A stretch of DNA of 64,000 nucleotides from Pirellula sp. SH-Sr6A (GTDB lineage Bacteria; Planctomycetota; Planctomycetia; Pirellulales; Pirellulaceae). The notes under the pieces are model-generated. The model had not been told where the DNA came from. It searched no databases and saw only the letters and a program-made list of their open reading frames with translations. Within the stretch, counting starts at the first letter, position 1. Every line of letters starts with the position of its first letter. The stretch is taken from positions 2,833,988 to 2,897,987 of the forward strand of contig NZ_CP011272.1 in assembly GCF_001610875.1 (NCBI RefSeq), written 5' to 3'. Below are positions 1-6,728 of this stretch, one piece after another. The translations under genes and the position numbers were made by a program.

Positions 1-150
1 GCGGAGCGAATCACACAGACGGGATACCAATGCACTTCGAGAACCGTCTATCGATGGGAGGATGGTTCAAGATTCCCGTCGGTCGATATGCTGCCAGAGA
101 TCGCTAAAGCTCTTGGCGAGTCGATTCGAAATCTTTTCCCTGCCTCTTGA
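1..150 (+). CDS. XRE-family HTH regulator, C-terminal fragment (cut by window edge)
   Basis: Frame 1 is open from the window edge to a TGA at 148-150 and encodes 49 residues. It contains SRTVYRWEDGSRFPS followed by VDMLPEIAKALGESI, which is the recognition helix and following helices of a Cro/C1-type (XRE, HTH_3) DNA-binding domain. The protein ends just after this domain, so it is probably a small single-domain repressor. It lies at the end of the integrated element that also carries the recombinase, and such repressors commonly control excision or transfer genes. The N-terminus is outside the window. Confidence 0.7.
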   Translation, partial: AERITQTGYQCTSRTVYRWEDGSRFPSVDMLPEIAKALGESIRNLFPAS

Positions 151-293
151 ATCCGTATTGACCAGATTGGTCAGACGGGGTAAGCTTGGTTGTGTTGGTT
201 GCTATTCTGTTTTGCAACCGATGAAATAAAGCGGCCCCCGCGATGCGCCAACATCCGAGGGCCTGGTTCCAAACTATTTGGGAGTTCAGAACG

Positions 294-617
294 ATGGTTA
301 TGCTAACCGAAGGTGCGCAAAAATCTACCTCAGACAATGGCGCTGCCCGCCTCCGCATGACGGAGAGGATCTTACACACGCTGGAATGTATCGCCTCAAA
401 GCGATTTGGGTGCTCGCTCAACGACATCCGGCTTGATCTTATCGAGACATCGGGCGATTGGTGCGAGAGGACCATCTACCGGGATGTGTCGATGCTGGAG
501 GTGCTCGGATTCGTTGATAAATTCCAAGATCCAAACACGGGACGTTACCGATACGTCTTGAATGATCGAAAGTCGCTTTCGAAGCTCTTCTCCTCGATCA
601 ATGGAGGGGCTCAATAA
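294..617 (+). CDS. Small HTH protein, DeoR/YafY-like winged helix without effector domain
   Basis: The protein has about 107 residues from the ATG at 294, which has a GGGAG ribosome-binding site about 8 nt upstream; an in-frame ATG at 243 is possible but has no such site. The segment from MTERILHTLECIA to ERTIYRDVSMLEVLGF resembles the N-terminal winged helix of DeoR/YafY-type regulators (HTH_11), where the TIYRD region is the recognition helix. The WYL or sugar-binding domain that normally follows is absent, leaving only a short basic tail. It overlaps the next gene by one base (TAATG), so translation is coupled. Its place in the recombinase cassette suggests an element-encoded regulator or excision factor; that role is inference. 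Confidence 0.6.
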   Translation: MVMLTEGAQKSTSDNGAARLRMTERILHTLECIASKRFGCSLNDIRLDLIETSGDWCERTIYRDVSMLEVLGFVDKFQDPNTGRYRYVLNDRKSLSKLFSSINGGAQ

Positions 618-1087
618 TGCGAGCGAACAAAGCCGAAAAGGTGGACGTTTTGTTGTTGGTAGCGGCCACAAACAAAGTGTATTTGATCGAGCCACGAACA
701 AGCATTGGAAGGGCGAAACAGCTTGCCGATTTCATGCAGGGCAAAGGCCTCTTCCCGCTGTTTTGGGATCCCGATCGCGAATACCCCGATCACTGGGATT
801 GCGAGGGTGGCGCGTTCGATTTGCTGATGGTGAATCACAATGAACCCGGCAATGGCTTGATGATCTTTCGGGCTGGCATCGACTGGCGCGAGCTGTCTAA
901 GCGATCGATGTGCATGGCGAAGATCGGCGGCGCTGCCTTTCCGTGGCCCGCCTACGTTCCCTATCCAGATCACTGGAAGTTTTACTTCCTAAACGGCGAT
1001 GACGACCGGATCGAGATGACCGGCCCAGTTGCCCGAGAGTGGTTTATTGCCAGCAACGTGAAAACCTCGAGCGCCCTCAATAACTGA
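617..1087 (+). CDS. Uncharacterised 156-aa protein of the integrated element
   Basis: No family is recognised. The start is well supported: GGAGGGG lies 8 nt upstream and the ATG overlaps the previous stop. The protein is soluble-looking and rich in Trp, Phe and Pro. It opens with a beta-strand/helix segment (VDVLLLVAATNKVYLI, then RAKQLADFMQGKG) and later has paired aromatic motifs FPLFWDPDREYPDHW and PYPDHWKFYF, each containing PDHW. No signal peptide, membrane span or catalytic signature is seen. It sits 11 nt before the recombinase gene, so the HTH gene, this gene and the recombinase are probably one transcript. A role in regulating or assisting integration is possible but only contextual. 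Confidence 0.6.
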   Translation: MRANKAEKVDVLLLVAATNKVYLIEPRTSIGRAKQLADFMQGKGLFPLFWDPDREYPDHWDCEGGAFDLLMVNHNEPGNGLMIFRAGIDWRELSKRSMCMAKIGGAAFPWPAYVPYPDHWKFYFLNGDDDRIEMTGPVAREWFIASNVKTSSALNN

Positions 1088-1098
1088 AAGGTTCTAGC

Positions 1099-2439
1099 AT
1101 GGCTTCCATTGGTAACGATGCAGACGGCAAGAAGCGCGTCTTGTTTTACTCCCCAGACGGAACGCGCAAAACGCTTTGGCTTGGCAAGTGCAGCAAGCGA
1201 GACGCGGAGGCCGTCAAGTTTCGCGTTGAATCGATCCTGTCGAGCCTGGTAACCACCGGGGAGCTATCGCGTGATGATTCGATATGGGTCTCCTCGATGC
1301 CCGAGAAGCTTCGAAAGAAGTTCGAAAACGTCGGGCTGTTGGAGAAGGCCGAAGAGAAGAAGGGAGTTCCAACACTCGCCAGCTTCCTCGATGACTACAT
1401 GAAGCGAATGAGTGGGGCCAGGAAGCCGGGGACGCTGGAGGTATGGCGCCAGGTTGTGGGCAATCTCAAAAAGTGGATGCCCGACGGGATTCACCTCGAT
1501 GAGATCACAGCCGGGCACGCCAAGGACTTCCACGAATCACTCAAAGCGCACGGGATGGCAACGACCACGATACATAAGCGAATCGGATTCGCTCGCCAGT
1601 TCTTCGAGGATGCGATCGATCGGGAGTTGATCGGGCGAAACCCATTCGCCAAGATTCGGACTTCGGCCAGTTCGGTTAAATCCAACGTCTTCGTATCGCG
1701 TGAGACGATCGATAAGGTGATTGGGGTATGCGAGCCCACTTGGAAGCTCATCGTCGCTCTATCGCGATATGGTGGCCTTCGCTGCCCCTCCGAAGTCCTC
1801 TCCCTTCGCTGGGAGGATGTGGACATCGAAAGGAAGCGAATGCGGGTGAGAGAGCCCAAGGTGGAGCACCACGAAGGGCGAGGGGTGCGCGAGTGCCCGA
1901 TCTTCCCCGAGCTGATGCCCTTCATCGTCGAGGCCAGGCGTAGGAATCCCCTCGATGCGGAGTTTGTCGTCAACAAGCAGGCGTATCGAGAGGCAGCCCA
2001 GACGGGCAACGGATGGAAGAACTCCAACCTGCGGACCCAGTTCCTAAAGAAGCTCGCCAAGGCCCAGGTTGAGCCCTGGAAGCGACTCTTCCACTCGATG
2101 CGGGCCAGCCGTCAAACCGAGTTGGAAGCGGAGTTCCCGACGCACGTTGTTTGCATGTGGTTGGGGAACTCTCCGACCATCGCGCGGAAGAGCTACTTGC
2201 TAGTGACCGATGGGGACTTCGAGAAGGCGTCGGAGCCGCGCACGGAAAACAGCACGGTGAACAGCCAAAACAGCACGGAAAGCAGCACCGCGAGCGTTTG
2301 CGATGCTGAGCAAAATAACGCTGAAAACCAAGGAAATCACAGGGGGAACGGTGATTCTGACATGGTTTATGCAGGCGAACAAGCGGAGGGCACGGGACTC
2401 GAACCCGCAACCCCTTACGGGGCACATCATTTCCAATGA
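1099..2439 (+). CDS. Tyrosine recombinase (integrase) of a tRNA-Ser-targeted element
   Basis: The 446-aa protein has a core-binding SAM-like domain at about residues 90-190 (VPTLASFLDDYMKRM onward) and a catalytic domain at about 200-375. Catalytic residues visible are R228 in GGLRCPSE, a candidate Lys at 254, H332-x-x-R335 in LFHSMRASR and the nucleophile Y366 in ARKSYLL; Asn357 stands where His or Trp is usual. A Ser/Asn/Thr-rich tail follows. The final residues, EGTGLEPATPYGAHHFQ, and the stop codon are read from the antisense strand of the tRNA-Ser gene, so the gene runs into its own attachment site. AAAGG lies about 8 nt before the ATG. It would integrate and excise the element that extends leftward out of the window. 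Confidence 0.93.
   Translation: MASIGNDADGKKRVLFYSPDGTRKTLWLGKCSKRDAEAVKFRVESILSSLVTTGELSRDDSIWVSSMPEKLRKKFENVGLLEKAEEKKGVPTLASFLDDYMKRMSGARKPGTLEVWRQVVGNLKKWMPDGIHLDEITAGHAKDFHESLKAHGMATTTIHKRIGFARQFFEDAIDRELIGRNPFAKIRTSASSVKSNVFVSRETIDKVIGVCEPTWKLIVALSRYGGLRCPSEVLSLRWEDVDIERKRMRVREPKVEHHEGRGVRECPIFPELMPFIVEARRRNPLDAEFVVNKQAYREAAQTGNGWKNSNLRTQFLKKLAKAQVEPWKRLFHSMRASRQTELEAEFPTHVVCMWLGNSPTIARKSYLLVTDGDFEKASEPRTENSTVNSQNSTESSTASVCDAEQNNAENQGNHRGNGDSDMVYAGEQAEGTGLEPATPYGAHHFQ
2246..2289 (+). repeat. Direct repeats near the attachment site (candidate recombinase arm sites)
   Basis: Inside the 3' end of the recombinase gene the 12-mer AAAACAGCACGG occurs at 2246-2257 and again at 2267-2278. A degenerate copy (AAAGCAGCACC) follows at about 2279-2289. 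The first two are 21 bp apart, two helical turns, and the third is about one turn further. They lie about 100 bp from the tRNA-Ser gene. This geometry is what arm-type binding sites of tyrosine recombinases look like, but the repeats also encode the NST-rich tail and may only be codon-level repetition. Confidence 0.35.
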
Positions 2440-2465
2440 TGCCGCTAGCCATTCGCTTACCCTCC
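2384..2465 (-). tRNA. tRNA-Ser (anticodon GGA)
   Basis: The minus strand folds as a class II tRNA. The 7-bp acceptor stem is GGAGGGT with GCCCTCC plus discriminator G. The anticodon stem is CATCA/TGATG around the loop TTGGAAA (anticodon GGA). A long variable arm, GCCCC-GTAA-GGGG, is typical of serine tRNAs, and the T arm has the loop TTCGAGT. The D arm is short but has the GG pair. CCA is not encoded. The 3' half overlaps the recombinase gene in antisense, marking this as the integration site. The element lies on the 3' side of the tRNA gene, as expected for tRNA-targeted islands. Confidence 0.93.
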
Positions 2466-2548
2466 GAATAGCGGACTGTTCAAAAGCATATCGAAGTGCT
2501 CTAACTGAACAAGTCGAGAACCGCATTTTCCACCATTCGGAGCCCTTT

Positions 2549-3571
2549 ATGAACCACATTGCCTGGCAGTTTTCGAAGAATCCGACCGCCTACGATCTTG
2601 TCCGTTCCGAAATTTCTCTCCCGTCCCAGCCCCCTGCTGGCCACGTCCGGATTCGGGTCCACGCCGCCTCGCTCAATTACCGCGACCTGATCGCCTGGAA
2701 AAACCTGGCTGGCAGGCAGGTCGACGGCCGTGTCCCTACCTCCGACGGTGCAGGGGAAATCATCGCTCTCGGCGACAATGTCTCCCAGTGGCGACTCGGT
2801 GACCGCGTCGCAGGCTGCTTTTTCCAGACTTGGCAGTCCGGCCCATTCGATCTTTCTCACCATCAAAACGACCTCGGCGGAACTCTCGACGGAATGTTGC
2901 AACAGGTCATCGATCTCCCCGAAACCGGGGTGGTTCGCATCCCCGACTCCCTCTCCTACGAACATGCCAGCACACTCCCCTGCGCGGGCCTTACGGCTTG
3001 GTATTCCCTTTGTTCTCGGTCGCAATTGCTTCCCGGCCAAACCGTCCTCTGCATCGGTACCGGGGGCGTGTCGGTCATCGCTCTTCAATTCGCGGTCGCA
3101 CACGGTGCAAAACCAATCGTCATATCGCGGAGCAAACAGAAGCTTGAGAGGGCGGAAGCCTTGGGGGCTTGGAAAACCATCTGCACCTCAGAATTTCCTA
3201 ATTGGTCCGAGCAAGTTTGGAAAGATACCGATGGACGAGGCGTCGACCACGTCGTCGAAGTCGGTGGTCCCGGAACACTCGAACAATCGATGAAGTCGGT
3301 GGCTGCCAGCGGCCACATCGCTTTGATCGGAGTTCTCACCGGATTTGGCCCCCCGACGGCCAGCCTCTTTCCGCTGCTGGCTCGCAACGTGCGGCTCGAC
3401 GGGATCTATGTCGGTTCCCGTGCGGACTTCATCGCGATGAACCAATTTCTGGAATCGCATCCCATCCTCCCCGTCATCGATTCGATCTATTCGTTTGACG
3501 AGGCCCCTCAAGCGTTCGAATCGTTGGCCGCTGCCAATCACTTCGGGAAGATCGTTATTCGCATCGACTAA
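2549..3571 (+). CDS. Zinc-type alcohol dehydrogenase/quinone reductase-like (MDR) oxidoreductase
   Basis: The 340-aa protein belongs to the medium-chain dehydrogenase/reductase superfamily. The GroES-like N-terminal part has VRIRVHAASLNYRDL, and the Rossmann part has GTGGVSVIALQFAVAHGA followed by the VISRS strand end, consistent with NAD(P) binding. The ligands of the structural zinc lobe are not obvious, so it resembles the quinone-oxidoreductase branch. The frame stays open upstream through the tRNA gene, but the real start is the ATG at 2549 (MNHIAWQF), where homology-like sequence begins. Its stop overlaps the stop of the convergent isomerase gene. The substrate cannot be told from sequence. 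Confidence 0.85.
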   Translation: MNHIAWQFSKNPTAYDLVRSEISLPSQPPAGHVRIRVHAASLNYRDLIAWKNLAGRQVDGRVPTSDGAGEIIALGDNVSQWRLGDRVAGCFFQTWQSGPFDLSHHQNDLGGTLDGMLQQVIDLPETGVVRIPDSLSYEHASTLPCAGLTAWYSLCSRSQLLPGQTVLCIGTGGVSVIALQFAVAHGAKPIVISRSKQKLERAEALGAWKTICTSEFPNWSEQVWKDTDGRGVDHVVEVGGPGTLEQSMKSVAASGHIALIGVLTGFGPPTASLFPLLARNVRLDGIYVGSRADFIAMNQFLESHPILPVIDSIYSFDEAPQAFESLAAANHFGKIVIRID

Positions 3572-4491
3572 AGAAGTGACTCAAGATGCCGTTTCGCCTG
3601 GAGCAAAACAGCTGTCGACTGCTCGACGGATTCATGGATTGCCAACCCGCGTGGATAAGGGTGCATGAATAGCTCGGTCCATCCTTGATATTTGCCCCGT
3701 CGCAGCACATCGACCATCGGCTTGAAATCAAGCGTACCGTATCCTGGCAGTTGCATCCATTCGTCTTCCCTCGGCTGCTTCGTCATGCTTCCTTTGCCAT
3801 GTTGCCACGCGTAAAAGACGTTCACTTTCGGGAGAATCTCTTCAAGCAGCTTGGCCAAGCGATCGGGATCCTGAGGAAGATGATACGGTGCAAAGGCGAT
3901 AGCCAAATTGTCCGCGGACGCAAGCTCTGCAAAGATGCGGAGCGAATCTTCACTCTCCATCAAGTTGTTGGCATGATTCTCTATCGCCAAGACCACCCCA
4001 CACTCTTCTGCGATGGCCAGATGGGGTTTTAACTGTTCGAGAAAGTCACGAATGGCAGCGCGAAGCTCGGATCCTTGCAGTTTCGAAGGCCCCTTGGCTC
4101 CCGTCACAATAGTCTTGCATCCCAACCGCTTGGCCAATCGAAACTCATCCGCCAGACCGAAGGGCCCGAGTTTGTACTGCGTGATGCACCCGAGCTGGAG
4201 ATGGTGTTCCTCGAGGAGTCGCTGGAAGGCTTCTTCGCCCATTGCATCCAGTTGCTCTCGTTGATCACCATGCACGCGCGGCCAAAGATCGATCGATGCG
4301 CACTGCAGCTTCGGCGCTTCGCGGAGAATCGATTCGATCGACGCATAACCGTAGAGCGAGGAGCCCAGCAAATAGCGAAAGGAAAAGGGCTCATCAGCCG
4401 GGAGGGCGGGCGCCACTTTGGCAATCGACGCAGCCAAGCATGTTGCCGCGGTCGATTGGAGAAGATGTCTACGATGCAGAGAGGTATGCAT
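3568..4491 (-). CDS. Exported sugar phosphate isomerase/epimerase-like TIM-barrel protein
   Basis: The 307-aa protein starts with a Tat-like signal (RRHLLQST followed by an Ala-rich stretch ending near ALPADE) and continues as an AP endonuclease-2/xylose isomerase-like barrel. Typical elements are KRLGCKTIVTGAKG, EECGVVLAIENHAN with the metal-ligand Glu, and FYAWQHGKG with a conserved His. The ATG at 4491 is preferred to a TTG two codons earlier. Many planctomycete paralogues of this family exist and most have no defined substrate. It follows the flavodoxin gene by 15 nt on the same strand, so the two are probably co-transcribed. Confidence 0.82.
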   Translation of the reverse strand: MHTSLHRRHLLQSTAATCLAASIAKVAPALPADEPFSFRYLLGSSLYGYASIESILREAPKLQCASIDLWPRVHGDQREQLDAMGEEAFQRLLEEHHLQLGCITQYKLGPFGLADEFRLAKRLGCKTIVTGAKGPSKLQGSELRAAIRDFLEQLKPHLAIAEECGVVLAIENHANNLMESEDSLRIFAELASADNLAIAFAPYHLPQDPDRLAKLLEEILPKVNVFYAWQHGKGSMTKQPREDEWMQLPGYGTLDFKPMVDVLRRGKYQGWTELFMHPYPRGLAIHESVEQSTAVLLQAKRHLESLL

Positions 4492-4506
4492 GACCAACGA
4501 TCCGAT

Positions 4507-5082
4507 CTATTTCTGGGTCCAGCGTAAAGTTGCTTGAGCGATTCGCTCTCCGAAAAGAACGGCGGTTTGCCGATCGCCAGGTCCAATGTTGGGTTGATCC
4601 ATATTCGATTGGGCCATCAAGCCGGAGTAAGAGGTAAGGCGATTGAGACCCTCGACCGAGTTCGAATTGGTCATGACCGCATTTCCAACCCACACCATTC
4701 CGTGTTGCATCGCATTGACCATAAGGCTGTTGAGCGTGTTGAGCTTGTCACCGGACAGCCCGAGCGAGTGGGTAAAACCTGCCGCCATTTTATCTTTCCA
4801 GCCTTGCGAGTACCAAATCGAACTGCAGGCATCCAGAAAGGACTTGAATTGGGCAGCATACCCTCCCATGTAAGTCGGCGTTCCAAAGACGATCGTATCG
4901 GCCTGTTGCAACGAAGCGATGACAGAATCGTTTTTCCATCGGCCGTTGGTGATATCCGACGACTGCACGGCAAGCACGACGGGCTCGGCTCCAGACTGCG
5001 ATTTCACCCCATCGGAAATCGCATGTGCGAGTTGCTCGGTGTGCCCGTTGGCGGAAAAGTAGACGATTGCGATCTTGGCCAT
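4507..5082 (-). CDS. Flavodoxin-fold NAD(P)H:quinone reductase (WrbA-like)
   Basis: The 191-aa cytoplasmic protein has a flavodoxin fold. The N-terminal FMN phosphate loop is IVYFSANGHTEQLA, the second FMN-contacting segment is FGTPTYMGGYAAQFKSFLD, and a third is AGFTHSLGLSGDK. Length and motifs match the WrbA/NADPH-dependent FMN reductase group, which performs two-electron reduction of quinones. It is upstream of and close to the isomerase gene on the same strand. A specific gene symbol is not given because several paralogous families share these motifs. Confidence 0.85.
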   Translation of the reverse strand: MAKIAIVYFSANGHTEQLAHAISDGVKSQSGAEPVVLAVQSSDITNGRWKNDSVIASLQQADTIVFGTPTYMGGYAAQFKSFLDACSSIWYSQGWKDKMAAGFTHSLGLSGDKLNTLNSLMVNAMQHGMVWVGNAVMTNSNSVEGLNRLTSYSGLMAQSNMDQPNIGPGDRQTAVLFGERIAQATLRWTQK

Positions 5083-5205
5083 AATGGTTGCTTTCTCGGC
5101 AATTGGAATCGGAAGCGATGAATAGGAATAGATGAGAGGCTGTATAGTCTCGTGGATGGAGTAGGAGAAAGCAATGCACGCTCCTCTCGGTGGAACGGAA
5201 GTGGA

Positions 5206-6726
5206 CTACGCAATCCAATCGTGGATGACGTCCCCTGCCACTCCGGTCAATCGCGCGTCGAGGCCTTGGTGACGATACGTTAGCTTCAGATGATCCATGC
5301 CGAACAAATGCAAAACTGTCGCATGAAAATCGTTGACATGAACAGGTTTCTCGATAACCGACCAACCGATCTCGTCGGTGGCACCATAGGTAAGCCCACC
5401 GCGAACACCTCCCCCTGCCATCCAAAGCGAAAACGCAAACGGATGGTGATCGCGGCCTGTCACCTTGCTATACCCAAGCCGGTTTTCACCGAGAGGCGTT
5501 CGGCCGAATTCCCCCGCGAAGATGACCAGCGTCTCATCGAGCAAGCCACGTCGTTTGAGATCGTTTAGCAATGCTGCGACCGGCTGGTCTGCCATGCCGG
5601 CATTGAAGGTCAATTCGTTGTCCAAGTTGGAATGATGATCCCACGAAGCATGAAACAAACTGACGAACCGAACCCCACGCTCGATGAGTCGTCTCGCTAA
5701 CAAACAGTTCGTCGCAAATTGCTTGTACTGCCCCTTACCTCCCGCTCGGTCTGCCTTGATCGGCGGATCTTCTCGGTGGATACCGTACTCCTCCTCGGTT
5801 TCGCGAGTCTCGCCCTTCAAATCGATGAGCTCCGGTGCAGCGCTTTGCATTCGGAAAGCCAGTTCATAGTTGGCGATTCGACTCTGGATTTCAGGATCGG
5901 CAAGCTGCTCAAACCGGTTGCGATTGAGTTGGCTCAACGTTTCGACCGTTGCTCGTTGCAACTCGGGTGGGATCCCTTTTGGAGTTCCCAAATTCAACAC
6001 GGGGTCACCTTGATTTCGAAAGAGAACTCCGGAGTAAAGGGAAGGGAGAATTCCGCTCGACCAGAGGGATGCCCCACCGCTGGTTCCCCGTCCCGCCGAA
6101 AGGACGACGTATCCTGGCAAATCTTGAGACGGACTCCCTAGCCCGTAGGTCAGCCACGATCCCATCGTCGGTAGTCCGAAGAATGGGCGGCCTGCGAGCA
6201 AGGTCAACTGCGCGGGGTGATGATTGAATTGATCCGTGTGCATCGATCGAACCATAAGGATGTCGTCCGCACAGGATCCGATGTGGGGCATCAGGTCGCT
6301 GAACTCCATGCCGCATTGACCGTGCTGGCGGAAGACTCGCTTCGACCCCATGAGCACCGCGGACTCTTTCTTGATGAAGGCAAAGCGCACGCTTTGCGTC
6401 ATCGATTCGGGCAATGGTTGACCATCCAACTCCACCAACTTGGGCTTGGGATCATAAAGATCGATTTGACTGGGCGCCCCCTCCAGAAAAATAAAGATGC
6501 ATCGCTTCGCGCGGGGTGCAAAGTGCGGCGGTTTCGGATTCATGGAGAACACCGGATCGGACGTACTGCGAGACGTAGGTTCGTCGCCGTCAGCGTTCTC
6601 TCTGGCCAAAGCCGCGAGCGCCAAGGCTCCGATTCCATACCCTGCGTTTTCCAAAAAGACCCTCCGGGAATCGCGTTGGACAAACTGGGATAGCTCAGGA
6701 TGTTTCAAAATGGAATGGAGGTCCAT
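5206..6726 (-). CDS. DUF1501 family exported protein
   Basis: The 506-aa protein is a DUF1501 member, an alkaline phosphatase/sulfatase-superfamily fold abundant in planctomycetes. It begins DLHSILKHPELSQFVQRDSRR and has a signal-like stretch (NAGYGIGALALAALA). Characteristic segments are KRCIFIFLEGAPSQIDLYD, LMPHIGSCADDILMVRSMH, FHASWDHHSNLDNEL, VIFAGEFGRTP and GRDHHPFAFSLWMAGGG. The ATG at 6726 lies 2 nt after the stop of the upstream gene, so a longer upstream in-frame start is rejected. The pairing with a PSCyt1/DUF1549/DUF1553 gene is the standard arrangement in this phylum. Biochemical function is not established; polysaccharide or sulfate-ester related roles have been suggested from gene context. 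Confidence 0.92.
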   Translation of the reverse strand: MDLHSILKHPELSQFVQRDSRRVFLENAGYGIGALALAALARENADGDEPTSRSTSDPVFSMNPKPPHFAPRAKRCIFIFLEGAPSQIDLYDPKPKLVELDGQPLPESMTQSVRFAFIKKESAVLMGSKRVFRQHGQCGMEFSDLMPHIGSCADDILMVRSMHTDQFNHHPAQLTLLAGRPFFGLPTMGSWLTYGLGSPSQDLPGYVVLSAGRGTSGGASLWSSGILPSLYSGVLFRNQGDPVLNLGTPKGIPPELQRATVETLSQLNRNRFEQLADPEIQSRIANYELAFRMQSAAPELIDLKGETRETEEEYGIHREDPPIKADRAGGKGQYKQFATNCLLARRLIERGVRFVSLFHASWDHHSNLDNELTFNAGMADQPVAALLNDLKRRGLLDETLVIFAGEFGRTPLGENRLGYSKVTGRDHHPFAFSLWMAGGGVRGGLTYGATDEIGWSVIEKPVHVNDFHATVLHLFGMDHLKLTYRHQGLDARLTGVAGDVIHDWIA

Positions 6727-6728
6727 GG

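Noticed and set aside
2303-2548. N-terminal extension of the MDR oxidoreductase through the tRNA gene
   Set aside because: The frame is open but reads antisense tRNA sequence and contains no homology; the family begins at MNHIAWQF (ATG 2549).
5206-6726. Sulfatase or alkaline phosphatase call for the DUF1501 gene
   Set aside because: The fold superfamily is related but the active-site motif of sulfatases (C/S-x-P-x-R) is not seen.
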